Source of the DNA: Mesorhizobium sp. J428
Lineage (GTDB): Bacteria > Pseudomonadota > Alphaproteobacteria > Rhizobiales > Rhizobiaceae
Direction: 5' to 3'
DNA: 64,000 nt
Assembly (NCBI RefSeq): GCF_024699925.1
Contig: NZ_JAJOMX010000001.1
Coordinates: 2,704,001 to 2,768,000, forward strand
Shown piece after piece: positions 15,582-24,667 of this stretch. Under the pieces are notes generated by a model that was given only the letters and a program-made list of their open reading frames with translations, ran no database searches and was not told where the DNA came from. Made by a program: the position numbers and the translations under genes. Each line of letters starts with the position of its first letter. Position 1 is the stretch's first letter.

Positions 15582-17114
15582 ATGGCGGACGCGGCGATCG
15601 AACTGGTCGGCATCAACAAGAGCTTCGGCGCTGTTCGGGCCAACCGCGACATCCAACTCACGGTGGAAAAAGGCACCATCCACGGCATCATCGGCGAGAA
15701 CGGCGCCGGCAAGTCGACGCTGATGTCGATCCTCTACGGATTCTACCAGGCCGATTCGGGCGAGATACGCATCGGCGGCAAGCCGGCTGCGATCAAGACG
15801 CCCAACGAAGCGATCGCACACGGCATCGGCATGGTCCACCAGCACTTCATGCTGGTCGAGACCTTCACCGTGCTGGAGAACATCATCCTCGGCGCCGAAG
15901 GCGCCGCGCTCCTCAACAAGGGCATTGCCAAGGCGCGGGGCGAACTGCACCGGCTGGAAGAGGAATACGGGCTCGAGGTCGATCCGGACGCGGTGATCGA
16001 GGAACTCGCCGTCGGCCTGCAGCAGCGCGTCGAAATCCTCAAGGCGCTCTATCGCGGCGCAGAAATCCTCATTCTCGACGAACCGACCGGCGTGCTGACG
16101 CCGGCCGAGGCCGACCATCTGTTCCGCATCCTGCGCAGGTTGAAGGATGAGGGCAAGACGGTCATCCTGATCACGCACAAGCTGCGCGAGATCATGGCCG
16201 TCACCGACAACGTCTCCGTCATGCGGCAGGGCCAGATGGTCGCGACGCGGAAGACGTCCGAGACGACCGTGGAGGAACTGGCCGAGCTGATGGTCGGCCG
16301 CCGCGTGCTGCTGCATGTCGAGAAGGGCGAGGCGAAGCCGGGCGAGGTGAAACTGTCGGTGCGCAACCTCACCGTCAAGGATTCGCGCGGCGTCACCATG
16401 GTCAAGGACGTGTCCTTCGACGTGCGCGGCGGCGAGATCGTCGGCATCGCTGGCGTTGCGGGCAACGGCCAATCGGAGCTGATCGAGACGATCGCCGGCA
16501 TCCGCAAGGCGGTCTCGGGATCGGTCACGCTCGATGGCCGGCCGGTCGACGTCATGGGTGCGGCCGACCCGGCGGACCTGCGCCGGCGCGGCCTCGCCCA
16601 CGTGCCGGAGGACCGGCACCACATGGGCCTGATCCTGCCCTTCGAGGAATACGAGAACTCGATCCTCGGCTATCACAACGATGCCGAATACGGCAAAGGC
16701 CCGTTCCTCGACCTCAAGGCGGTGGAGGCGGATGCCCGCGACAAGATCGCGAAATACGACATCCGTCCCGGTGACCCGCATTTGAAGACCGCGAATTTTT
16801 CCGGCGGCAACCAGCAGAAGATCGTGCTCGCGCGCGAGATGGAGCAGGACCCGGGCGTGCTGATCGTCGGCCAGCCGACGCGGGGCGTCGACGTTGGCGC
16901 GATCGAGTTCATCCACAAGCGCCTGATCGCGATGCGCGACGCCGGCAAGGCGGTGCTGCTGGTTTCGGTCGAACTGGACGAGATCCGCTCGCTCTCAGAC
17001 CGCATTCTGGTGATGTTCGACGGCCGCGTCGTCGGCGAGCGCGGGCCGGACGCGACCGAAGGCGAGCTCGGCCTGCTGATGGCGGGTGTCGAGCAGAAGG
17101 AGGCGGCGGAATGA
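15582..17114 (+). CDS. nupA: nucleoside ABC transporter ATP-binding protein, NupA-like
   Basis: Double-ATPase subunit (510 residues) of a BMP/NupABC-type purine-pyrimidine nucleoside importer. The first half has Walker A GENGAGKST at residues 38-46, VGLQQRVEILKALYRG in place of a standard signature, and LILDEPTGVLTP. The second half has the degenerate P-loop GVAGNGQSEL and the signature SGGNQQKIVLARE, as in the sugar/nucleoside ATPase group. First gene of a plus-strand operon running to deoA. No BMP-type binding-protein gene precedes it. Its stop overlaps the next gene by 4 bp. Confidence 0.92.
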   Translation: MADAAIELVGINKSFGAVRANRDIQLTVEKGTIHGIIGENGAGKSTLMSILYGFYQADSGEIRIGGKPAAIKTPNEAIAHGIGMVHQHFMLVETFTVLENIILGAEGAALLNKGIAKARGELHRLEEEYGLEVDPDAVIEELAVGLQQRVEILKALYRGAEILILDEPTGVLTPAEADHLFRILRRLKDEGKTVILITHKLREIMAVTDNVSVMRQGQMVATRKTSETTVEELAELMVGRRVLLHVEKGEAKPGEVKLSVRNLTVKDSRGVTMVKDVSFDVRGGEIVGIAGVAGNGQSELIETIAGIRKAVSGSVTLDGRPVDVMGAADPADLRRRGLAHVPEDRHHMGLILPFEEYENSILGYHNDAEYGKGPFLDLKAVEADARDKIAKYDIRPGDPHLKTANFSGGNQQKIVLAREMEQDPGVLIVGQPTRGVDVGAIEFIHKRLIAMRDAGKAVLLVSVELDEIRSLSDRILVMFDGRVVGERGPDATEGELGLLMAGVEQKEAAE

Positions 17115-17662
17115 GCACGCCGGCTTTGCTCGTGATCGATGTGCAGAACGCGATCGACGATCCGGTCTGGGGCCGGCGCGGCCAGCCCGAGATGGAGGAC
17201 AGGATCGCAGACCTGCTGCAGGCATGGCGCGCGCGCCACCTGCCGGTGGTCCATATCCGCCACGACTCGACCAATCTCTCCTCGCCCTATCGCCCGGGCA
17301 GTCCCGGGAACGATTTCAAGGCCGAAGTGGCGCCGCTGCCCGGCGAGCCGGTTGTCGACAAGCGCACCAACAGCGCCTTCATCGGCACCGACCTGATGGA
17401 CGTTCTCGACGAACTCGACGTGCGCCAGCTGGTGATGACCGGCGTGCTTCTGGAGAACTCCATCGAGGCCACCGTGCGCATGGCGGGAAACCTTGGCTTC
17501 GAGGTGGTCATTCCCGAGGACGCCGTCGCCAGCGTCGATCGCACCGACCGGCGCGGCCGCCATTGGCCGGCCGAGGACGTGCATGCGCTCACGCTCGCGA
17601 TACTTGAGAACGAGTATGCGCAGATCACCGATACGCGTTCCTTGATCGAGGCCCTGCCATGA
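17111..17662 (+). CDS. isochorismatase-like hydrolase with Ser at the catalytic Cys position
   Basis: A 183-residue protein of the isochorismatase/nicotinamidase fold, inserted between the ATPase and permease genes of the nucleoside importer with 4-bp overlaps on both sides. The catalytic Asp10 (LLVIDVQNA) and Lys84 (VVDKRTNSAF) are present. The nucleophile region reads GVLLENSIEATVR, putting Ser117 where the usual motif GxxTxxCVxxTxR has Cys. It may be a divergent hydrolase, a binding protein or an inactive relative. Coupling suggests a role linked to the imported nucleoside or base. Confidence 0.85.
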   Translation: MSTPALLVIDVQNAIDDPVWGRRGQPEMEDRIADLLQAWRARHLPVVHIRHDSTNLSSPYRPGSPGNDFKAEVAPLPGEPVVDKRTNSAFIGTDLMDVLDELDVRQLVMTGVLLENSIEATVRMAGNLGFEVVIPEDAVASVDRTDRRGRHWPAEDVHALTLAILENEYAQITDTRSLIEALP

Positions 17663-18798
17663 GCACCCCGTATGCCAAGCTCCCAGGCTGGGCCGACTAC
17701 GGCCTGCTTCCACTGATCAACCTGATCGTCGCCTTCTTCGTCGCCGGACTCGTGGTACTGCTCGTCGGCGAGAGCCCGTTCGAGGCGGTGCAGCTGATGC
17801 TCAAGGGCGCGTTCGGCAGCGGCCGCGGCATCGGCTACACGCTCTACTATGCGACGAATTTTATCTTCACCGGACTGGCGGTGGCGGTCGCCTTCCATGC
17901 CGGCCTCTTCAACATCGGCGGAGAGGGGCAGGCGTCAGTGGCAGGTGTCGGCGTGGCCATCGTCTGCCTCGCCTTCGATTCCGTCCTGCCGTGGTGGATC
18001 ACCTATCCGATCGCTATCGTGGCCGCGGCGCTGTTCGGCGCGGCCTGGGCGCTGATCCCGGCCTGGCTGCAGGCCTATCGCGGCAGCCACATCGTCATCA
18101 CGACGATCATGTTCAACTTCATCGCCGCCAGCCTCATGGTCTACCTGCTGGTGAACGTCTTCAAGGCGCCCGGCCAGCAGGCGCCGGAGACGCGCGTGTT
18201 CCTCGAAGGCGCCAACATTCCGAGCCTGGAGCCACTGCTCGGTGCGCTCGGCATCGCGGCACGGCGCACGCCGCTGAACATCACTTTCTTCGTCTCCCTG
18301 ATCGCCGCCTTCGGCGTGTGGGTGCTGATCTGGCGCAGCCGTCTCGGCTATGAGATCCGCACAATGGGCCACAGCCCGAAGGCCGCGCGCTATGCCGGCA
18401 TCGGCGAGAAGCGCATCATCATCGTGACGATGCTGATCTCGGCCGGCCTCGCCGGCCTGATGGCGCTGAACCCGATCATGGGCGCGCAGGACCGCATGCA
18501 GCTAGGCTTCGTCGGCGGCGCCGGCTTCGTCGGCATCGCTGTGGCGCTGATGGGCCGGTCGCACCCGGTCGGCATCATCCTCGCCGCGATCCTGTTCGGC
18601 ATGCTCTACCAGGGCGGCGCCGAGATCGCCTTCGAGATGCCCAACATCACCCGCGAGATGATCGTCGTCATCATGGGTCTGGTGATCTTCTTCGCTGGTG
18701 CGCTGGAGCACATGTTCCGGCCGGCGGTGCAGGCGGTGTTCGCTTCGCTGAAACCATCGAGTATGGGGCTGAGGCCCAAAGCGGCGGGAGACGCCTGA
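17659..18798 (+). CDS. nupB: nucleoside ABC transporter permease, NupB-like
   Basis: First permease of the importer (379 residues), BPD_transp_2 family, about nine hydrophobic segments. The conserved FNIGGEGQASVAGVGVA motif near residue 92 and the cytoplasmic loop RTMGHSPKAARYAGI are typical of the guanosine/BMP-type permeases (YufP/NupB). The ATG overlaps the preceding stop by 4 bp and the next gene begins 1 bp after its stop, so it is tightly coupled. Confidence 0.9.
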   Translation: MSTPYAKLPGWADYGLLPLINLIVAFFVAGLVVLLVGESPFEAVQLMLKGAFGSGRGIGYTLYYATNFIFTGLAVAVAFHAGLFNIGGEGQASVAGVGVAIVCLAFDSVLPWWITYPIAIVAAALFGAAWALIPAWLQAYRGSHIVITTIMFNFIAASLMVYLLVNVFKAPGQQAPETRVFLEGANIPSLEPLLGALGIAARRTPLNITFFVSLIAAFGVWVLIWRSRLGYEIRTMGHSPKAARYAGIGEKRIIIVTMLISAGLAGLMALNPIMGAQDRMQLGFVGGAGFVGIAVALMGRSHPVGIILAAILFGMLYQGGAEIAFEMPNITREMIVVIMGLVIFFAGALEHMFRPAVQAVFASLKPSSMGLRPKAAGDA

Positions 18799-18799
18799 C

Positions 18800-19768
18800 A
18801 TGTTCATCGACGTCCTCATCTCGCTGCTCGACCTGACGATCCGCCTGTCGGTGCCGCTGCTGCTGGCCTGCCTGGCGGGCCTTTATTCCGAGCGGTCGGG
18901 CGTGTTCGACATCGGCCTGGAGGGCAAGATGCTGGCCGGCGCCTTTGCCGGGGCCTCGGCTGCCGCCGTAACGGGGTCGGCGTGGCTGGGCGTGGGGGCG
19001 GCGCTGCTCGCCGCCGTCTTCTTCGCGCTGGTGCACGGCTTCGCCGCGATCACCAACCGCGGCAACCAGATCGTCTCCGGCGTCGCAATCAACTTCGTCG
19101 TCGCGGGCGCCACGATCCTGCTCGGCCAGGCCTGGTTCAAGGAAGGCGGCCGCACGCCGCAGCTCACCGGCGATGCGCGCTTCGACCCGATTACCCTGCC
19201 GTTCGCGAACGCGCTGCGGGAGGTGCCGATCATCGGGCCGATCTATTACGAGCTGATCTCGGGCCACTCCGTGCTCGTCTACATCGCCTTCCTGATGGTC
19301 CCGCTGACCTGGTGGGTGCTGTTCCGCACCCGCTTCGGGCTCCGCCTGCGCGCGGTCGGCGAAAACCCGGCGGCGGTGGACACAGCCGGCGTGTCGGTGG
19401 CATGGCTGCGCTATCGCGCCGTGATCGTCTGCGGCCTGCTGACGGGCCTCGCGGGCGCCTATCTGTCGCTGGCGCAGAGCCCCGGCTTCGTCAAGGACAT
19501 GACCGCGGGCCGCGGCTTCATCGCGCTCGCAGCACTTATCTTCGCCAAGTGGAAGCCGGTGCCGGCAATGTTCGCCTGCCTTCTGTTCGGCTTCCTCGAA
19601 GCCTTCGGCATCCGTTTCCAGGGCACTGCCTTCCCGGTGATCGGGCAGGTGCCGGTGCAGCTGATGCAGGCGCTGCCCTATATACTGACGGTGATCCTGC
19701 TGGCCGGCTTCATCGGCAAGGCGGTGCCTCCCAAGGCGGGCGGCGTCGCATACGTCAAGGAACGCTGA
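18800..19768 (+). CDS. nupC: nucleoside ABC transporter permease, NupC-like
   Basis: Second permease (322 residues). SERSGVFDIGLEGKMLAGAF near residue 28 is the counterpart of the first permease's FNIGGEG motif, and RAVGENPAAVDTAGVSV near residue 190 is the coupling loop. With NupA and NupB it forms the inner-membrane part of a nucleoside importer like B. subtilis NupNOPQ. cdd starts 1 bp after the stop, linking uptake to deamination. Confidence 0.9.
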   Translation: MFIDVLISLLDLTIRLSVPLLLACLAGLYSERSGVFDIGLEGKMLAGAFAGASAAAVTGSAWLGVGAALLAAVFFALVHGFAAITNRGNQIVSGVAINFVVAGATILLGQAWFKEGGRTPQLTGDARFDPITLPFANALREVPIIGPIYYELISGHSVLVYIAFLMVPLTWWVLFRTRFGLRLRAVGENPAAVDTAGVSVAWLRYRAVIVCGLLTGLAGAYLSLAQSPGFVKDMTAGRGFIALAALIFAKWKPVPAMFACLLFGFLEAFGIRFQGTAFPVIGQVPVQLMQALPYILTVILLAGFIGKAVPPKAGGVAYVKER

Positions 19769-19769
19769 C

Positions 19770-20168
19770 ATGGCCGTCACCGACGAGCTCTTCCTCGCCG
19801 CCCGCGCCGCGATGGCGAAAGCGCACGCGCCCTATTCGCACTTTCCGGTGGGTGCGGCGCTGCGCACCGCGGATGGGCGCGTCTACGCCGGCGCAAACAT
19901 CGAGAACGCATCCTATCCCGAGGGCTGGTGCGCCGAGACGACGGCACTTGGCCATTACGTCATGGACGGCGGCGGCGAGATCACCGACATCGCGGTGGTG
20001 GCCGAGCGCATGGACCGCATCACGCCCTGCGGCGGCTGCCGCCAGCGATTGGCGGAGTTTTCGCGGCCGTCGACGCGGCTGCACCTGTGCGACCAGAACG
20101 GGGTGGTCGAAACCCTCACGATGGGCGATATTCTGCCTCTCGGCTTCTCCGGCGAGATCCTGAAATGA
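19770..20168 (+). CDS. cdd: cytidine deaminase
   Basis: Deaminates cytidine and deoxycytidine to the uridine forms, feeding phosphorolysis. Homotetrameric type (132 residues). The zinc site is visible: NIENASYPEGWCAETTA (Cys and the catalytic Glu of the CAE motif) and PCGGCRQRLAEF with the other two Cys ligands. ATGA overlap with punA downstream. Confidence 0.95.
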   Translation: MAVTDELFLAARAAMAKAHAPYSHFPVGAALRTADGRVYAGANIENASYPEGWCAETTALGHYVMDGGGEITDIAVVAERMDRITPCGGCRQRLAEFSRPSTRLHLCDQNGVVETLTMGDILPLGFSGEILK

Positions 20169-20959
20169 CCAATGCCGTCGATATCCTGGTCGAACGCCTT
20201 GCCGGCCGCGCGCCCAAGGTCGCCCTCGTGCTGGGCTCCGGGCTCGGCGGCCTCGTGAACGAGGTCAAGGACGCGGTGCGCATCTCCTACGGCGAGCTGC
20301 CGGGCTTTCCGAAGAGCGGCGTGACCGGTCATGCCGGCGAGCTGGTGGCCGGCGACTTTAACGGCACGCCGGTGATCATGATGGCCGGCCGGGCGCATTA
20401 TTACGAGCACGGCAATGCGGGCGCGATGCGTCCGGCACTGGAGGTGCTGCAGGGCATCGGCGTCGAGACGCTGATGCTGACCAATGCCGCCGGCTCGCTG
20501 GAGCCCGACATGGGGCCGGGCTCGGTGATGCTCATCACCGACCACATCAATTTCTCCGGCTCGAACCCGCTGTTCGGCGAGCCGACCGACAGGCGTTTCG
20601 TCGGCCTGACGCAGGCCTATGACGCCGACATGCGTGCGGCGCTCGAGGCTGCGGCGCAGAAGACCGGCACGCCGCTGCACAAGGGCGTCTACATGTGGTT
20701 TTCCGGTCCGTCCTTCGAGACGCCGGCCGAGATCCGCATGGCGCGCATCGTCGGCGCCAATGCCGTGGGCATGTCCACCGTTCCCGAAGTCATCCTCGCG
20801 CGGTTTCTCGGCCTGCGCGTAGCGGCCTGTTCGGTGATCACCAATCTCGCGGCCGGAATGACCGGCGGCGAACTCTCGCACCAGGAAACCAAGGATATGG
20901 CGCCGCTCGGAGGAGCACGGCTTGCGGCGATCCTGCGCGAGGCGATCGGAGGGTTCTGA
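20165..20959 (+). CDS. punA: purine-nucleoside phosphorylase
   Basis: Splits purine (deoxy)nucleosides to base and (deoxy)ribose 1-phosphate. Trimeric PNP/MTAP class: VLGSGLGGL phosphate loop near residue 22, GRAHYYEHG with the catalytic-loop His, LTNAAGSL, and GPSFETPAEIRM with GMSTVPE for base and phosphate binding. 264 residues from ATG 20165, overlapping the cdd stop; a longer frame from 19928 is rejected because it runs through cdd. The stop overlaps the deoC start by 1 bp. Confidence 0.93.
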   Translation: MTNAVDILVERLAGRAPKVALVLGSGLGGLVNEVKDAVRISYGELPGFPKSGVTGHAGELVAGDFNGTPVIMMAGRAHYYEHGNAGAMRPALEVLQGIGVETLMLTNAAGSLEPDMGPGSVMLITDHINFSGSNPLFGEPTDRRFVGLTQAYDADMRAALEAAAQKTGTPLHKGVYMWFSGPSFETPAEIRMARIVGANAVGMSTVPEVILARFLGLRVAACSVITNLAAGMTGGELSHQETKDMAPLGGARLAAILREAIGGF

Positions 20960-21972
20960 TGAACGCCAAGACGGAGCATGCGGTGGCGTCGGGCGCGGCG
21001 CCCGTCCACCTGTCCAATCTGCGTCCGCGCAACGACGGCACGCCGCTGAAGGCCGAATGGTTCGAGGCGATGGACGTCAACCTGTCGGCCGCCGAGCGCC
21101 GCGCCGCGACGCTGACCACGCGGCGCACGGTAAAAAAGGCCTGGCAGGCGGCATGGCTGATCCGTGCCATCGAGGTGATCGACCTCACCACGCTTGCCGG
21201 CGACGACACGCCCGGCCGCGTGAAACGACTCTGCGCCAAGGCGCGCCACCCGCTGCGCGACGACCTGGTCGAGGCGCTGGGGCTGACCGGCCGGCGCCTG
21301 ACGACGGGCGCGGTCTGCGTCTACCCGACGATGGTGCCCACGGCCGTGAAGGCGCTGGAGGGATCGGGCATTCCGGTCGCCTCCGTCGCCACCGGCTTCC
21401 CGACCGGGCTGACGCCGCTGAAGCAGCGGCTGGAGGAGATCCGCTACGCGGTGGGCGAAGGGGCGGGCGAGATCGACATCGTCATCACCCGCGCGCATGT
21501 GCTGAACGGCGAGTGGGCGGCGCTCTACGACGAGGTCGCGCAGATGCGCGAGGCCTGCGGCGAGGCGCACCTGAAGGCGATCCTGGCCACCGGCGAATTG
21601 AAGACGCTGACAAACGTCTACAAGGCCTCGATGGTGGCAATGCAGGCGGGCGCGGACTTCATCAAGACCTCGACCGGCACGGAGGCTGTGAACGCGACGC
21701 TGCCGGTGAGCCTCGTCATGTGCCGCGCCATCCGCGACTATCTGGAGTTCACCGGCGGCGTGCATGTCGGCTTCAAGCCCGCCGGCGGCATCCGCGCCGC
21801 CAAGGACGCGCTCGCCTGGCTGATCCTGATGAAGGAGGAACTCGGCGACGCCTGGCTGCAGCCGGACTTGTTCCGGCTGGGGGCCTCGGCGCTGCTGGGG
21901 GATATCGAGCGGCAGCTGGAGCACTATGTGACCGGCCGGTATTCGTCCAACGACCGGCATGGGATGGGGTGA
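20959..21972 (+). CDS. deoC: deoxyribose-phosphate aldolase
   Basis: Cleaves 2-deoxyribose 5-phosphate to acetaldehyde and glyceraldehyde 3-phosphate. The Schiff-base lysine is in FIKTSTGTEAVNATL and the second essential lysine in VGFKPAGGIRAAKDA. At 337 residues it is of the long form, with an N-terminal extension of about 60 residues relative to E. coli DeoC. The acetaldehyde made here is the likely substrate of the aldehyde dehydrogenase encoded next. Confidence 0.93.
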   Translation: MNAKTEHAVASGAAPVHLSNLRPRNDGTPLKAEWFEAMDVNLSAAERRAATLTTRRTVKKAWQAAWLIRAIEVIDLTTLAGDDTPGRVKRLCAKARHPLRDDLVEALGLTGRRLTTGAVCVYPTMVPTAVKALEGSGIPVASVATGFPTGLTPLKQRLEEIRYAVGEGAGEIDIVITRAHVLNGEWAALYDEVAQMREACGEAHLKAILATGELKTLTNVYKASMVAMQAGADFIKTSTGTEAVNATLPVSLVMCRAIRDYLEFTGGVHVGFKPAGGIRAAKDALAWLILMKEELGDAWLQPDLFRLGASALLGDIERQLEHYVTGRYSSNDRHGMG

Positions 21973-21988
21973 GATGCGGATGGCAACA

Positions 21989-22154
21989 CCCCCTCACCCG
22001 GCCTCCGCTTCGCTCGGCCACCCTCTCCCCGAGGGGAGAGGAGGGCTGTCGGCGCTGCGGCCGATTTCCACCGAAAGCTGGCGCCGACGCTGGATCACCT
22101 CCTCTCCCCTCGGGGAGAGGGTGGCCGAGCGAAGCGGAGGCTGGGTGAGGGGGG
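21989..22154. repeat. bipartite palindromic repeat, family A variant 2
   Basis: A 166-bp element between deoC and the aldehyde dehydrogenase gene. Long outer arms: ccccctcacccggcctccgc, then ttcgctcggccaccctctcc, mirrored at the right end. Inner hairpins are CTCTCCCCGAGGGGAGAG on both sides. The core is about 60 bases. The arms are complementary over about 50 bases, so the whole could fold as one long stem between two genes of the operon. Confidence 0.88.
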
Positions 22155-22227
22155 CTTCGGCCAATGCCGGCTGCCCGCTGGACACTTCCTTCGCGCGCCT
22201 CTTCCATTCCGTTTCGGAGGTTCATCC

Positions 22228-24630
22228 ATGAACCAGATCCAGGACATCCTGAAGACGATGGACTACGGGCCGGCGCCGGAGGAGGATGGGGTCGTTCGCG
22301 ACTGGCTGAAGCGGCACAAGGCTAGGTTCGGCCATTTCATCGGCGGCAAGTTCACGGCCGCGACCGGCGACACCTTCGTCGTGCCGAATCCCGCCACCGG
22401 CGAGACGCTTGCCGAGGTCGCGATTGCCGGCAAGAAGGAGGTCGATGCGGCTGTGAAGGCGGCGACGAGCGCTTTCACCGCATGGTCGAAGCTCTCCGGT
22501 AACCAGCGCGCCCGGCACCTCTATGCCATCGCCCGGCAGGTGCAGAAGCATGCGCGCTTCCTCGCCGTGCTGGAGACGATGGACAACGGCAAGCCGATCC
22601 GCGAGACGCGCGACATCGACATCCCGCTGGTCGCGCGTCACTTCTATCATCATGCCGGCTGGGCGGAGCTGCGCGACGAAGCGTTTCCGGGTCATGTGCC
22701 GGCGGGGGTGTGCGGCCAGATCATTCCGTGGAACTTTCCGCTGCTGATGCTCGCCTGGAAGATCGCGCCGGCGCTGGCCGCCGGCTGCACGGTGGTGCTG
22801 AAGCCGGCCGAGCACACGCCGCTGACGGCGCTTGCGTTTGCCGAGATCTGCAAGGAGGCGGGCCTGCCGGCCGGCGTCGTCAACATCGTCAATGGCGGCG
22901 GCGAGACGGGGGCGCTGATCGCCGGGCATGACGGCATCGCCAAGCTCGCCTTTACCGGCTCGACCGAGGTCGGCCGTATCCTGCGCAAGCAGACGGCCGG
23001 CTCGGGCAAGAAGCTGTCGCTGGAGCTCGGCGGCAAGTCCCCCTTCATCGTCTATGCCGACGCCGATCTCGACGCGGCGGTGGAAGGCGTGGTCGATGCG
23101 ATCTGGTTCAACCAGGGCGAGGTCTGCTGTGCCGGCTCGCGCGCAATCGTGCAGGAGGGCGTGGCCGAACGCTTCTACGCCAAGCTGCGGGCGCGGATGG
23201 AAAAGCTGCGCGTCGGCGATCCGCTCGACAAGTCGACCGATGTCGGCGCGGTGGTGGCGCCGGTGCAGATGGAGCAGATCGCGGCGCGTGTGAAGGACGG
23301 CATCGCCGAGGGTGCGGCGATGTTCCAGCCGAGCTGGGCAACGAAGCTGTCGACCAAGGGCTGCTTCTATCCGCCGACGCTGTTCACCGACGTGATGCCT
23401 GCCTCCAAGCTGGCGCAGGAGGAGATCTTCGGCCCGGTGCTGGTGTCGATGACCTTCCGCACGCCGGGCGAGGCGATCCAGCTCGCCAACAATTCGCGCT
23501 ACGGCCTCGCCGCCTCGATCTGGTCGCAGAACCTCGACACCGCCTTCGACGCCGCGCGGCGGCTGAAGGCCGGCGTGGTGTGGATCAACTCGACCAACCT
23601 GTTCGACGCGGCGATCCCCTTCGGGGGCTACAAGGAAAGCGGCTTTGGTCGCGAGGGCGGCAAGGAAGGCATGCACGAATATCTCGTGCCGGGCTGGCTG
23701 AAGCAGGCGAAGCCGGCTGCGATCGCCAAGCCGCTGCCGGCGGCGGCGCCGCTCGATGCCGACGAGGGGCGCAGCGATGGCGCGTCGCTCGACCGGACGG
23801 TGAAGCTCTACATCGGCGGCAAGCAGGCGCGGCCGGATTCGGGCTATTCCTATCCGGTGCACGACCATGCCGGAAAATTCGTCACCGAGGCGCCGCTCGG
23901 CAACCGCAAGGACATCCGCAACGCGGTGGAAGCCGCGCACAAGGCGGACGGGTGGTCGGGCATGACCGGCCATGCCCGGGCGCAGGTGCTCTATTTCCTC
24001 GCCGAGAACCTGGAGCTGCGCGCGGCCGAATTTGCACGTCGGCTGGTGCAGGCGACGGGCGCGTCGGCCGCGAAGGCTTCGCGCGAGGTCGAGGCGACGG
24101 TCGCGCGGGTGATGTATTACGCCGCCTGGGCGGACAAGTATGATGGCGCGGCGCGCAGCCCCCAGGCGCGCATGCTGTCGGTGATGCTCAACGAGCCGTG
24201 GGACGTGATGGCGATTTCCTGCCCGGACGAGGCGCCGCTGCTCTCCTTCGTCTCGCTGGTCGCTCCTGCGATCGCGATGGGCAACCGCGTGGTGGTCACC
24301 CCCTCGCCGCGCCAGCCGCTGGCCGCGCTCGACCTCTACCAGGTGTTCGACACGTCGGACGTGCCGGGCGGGGTGGTCAACATCGTGACCGGAGACCGCG
24401 ACCAGCTGGCCGGCGTGCTCGCCAAGCACGACGATATCGCGGCGCACTGGTATTTCGGGTCCAAGGAGGGCTCGGCGCTGGTGGAGAAGGAATCGGCGGG
24501 CAACCTGAAGGCCGTGTGGGCCAACCAGGGGCTGGCGCGCGACTGGTTCGATCCAGCGCAGGGGCAGGGGGAGGAGTTCCTCTTCCACGCGGTGAGGCAC
24601 AAGGCGATCTGGACGCCGTTCGGGGTGTGA
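22228..24630 (+). CDS. ALDH16-like aldehyde dehydrogenase (two modules)
   Basis: An 800-residue NAD(P)-dependent aldehyde dehydrogenase. The first module (to about residue 480) is complete: general-base Glu266 in LELGGKSP and nucleophile Cys300 in NQGEVCCAGSR. The second (about 510-800) keeps only a Rossmann-like half; the Glu motif reads VWANQG and no catalytic-Cys domain follows. This layout and length match the ALDH16 family, in which the second module is structural. In the deo operon it most likely oxidises the acetaldehyde from DeoC to acetate. The start has gaggttcatcc upstream (22217-22227). Confidence 0.88.
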   Translation: MNQIQDILKTMDYGPAPEEDGVVRDWLKRHKARFGHFIGGKFTAATGDTFVVPNPATGETLAEVAIAGKKEVDAAVKAATSAFTAWSKLSGNQRARHLYAIARQVQKHARFLAVLETMDNGKPIRETRDIDIPLVARHFYHHAGWAELRDEAFPGHVPAGVCGQIIPWNFPLLMLAWKIAPALAAGCTVVLKPAEHTPLTALAFAEICKEAGLPAGVVNIVNGGGETGALIAGHDGIAKLAFTGSTEVGRILRKQTAGSGKKLSLELGGKSPFIVYADADLDAAVEGVVDAIWFNQGEVCCAGSRAIVQEGVAERFYAKLRARMEKLRVGDPLDKSTDVGAVVAPVQMEQIAARVKDGIAEGAAMFQPSWATKLSTKGCFYPPTLFTDVMPASKLAQEEIFGPVLVSMTFRTPGEAIQLANNSRYGLAASIWSQNLDTAFDAARRLKAGVVWINSTNLFDAAIPFGGYKESGFGREGGKEGMHEYLVPGWLKQAKPAAIAKPLPAAAPLDADEGRSDGASLDRTVKLYIGGKQARPDSGYSYPVHDHAGKFVTEAPLGNRKDIRNAVEAAHKADGWSGMTGHARAQVLYFLAENLELRAAEFARRLVQATGASAAKASREVEATVARVMYYAAWADKYDGAARSPQARMLSVMLNEPWDVMAISCPDEAPLLSFVSLVAPAIAMGNRVVVTPSPRQPLAALDLYQVFDTSDVPGGVVNIVTGDRDQLAGVLAKHDDIAAHWYFGSKEGSALVEKESAGNLKAVWANQGLARDWFDPAQGQGEEFLFHAVRHKAIWTPFGV

Positions 24631-24667
24631 CGATGCGCGGGCGGGCGATGTCGGCGATCCTTCGCGA

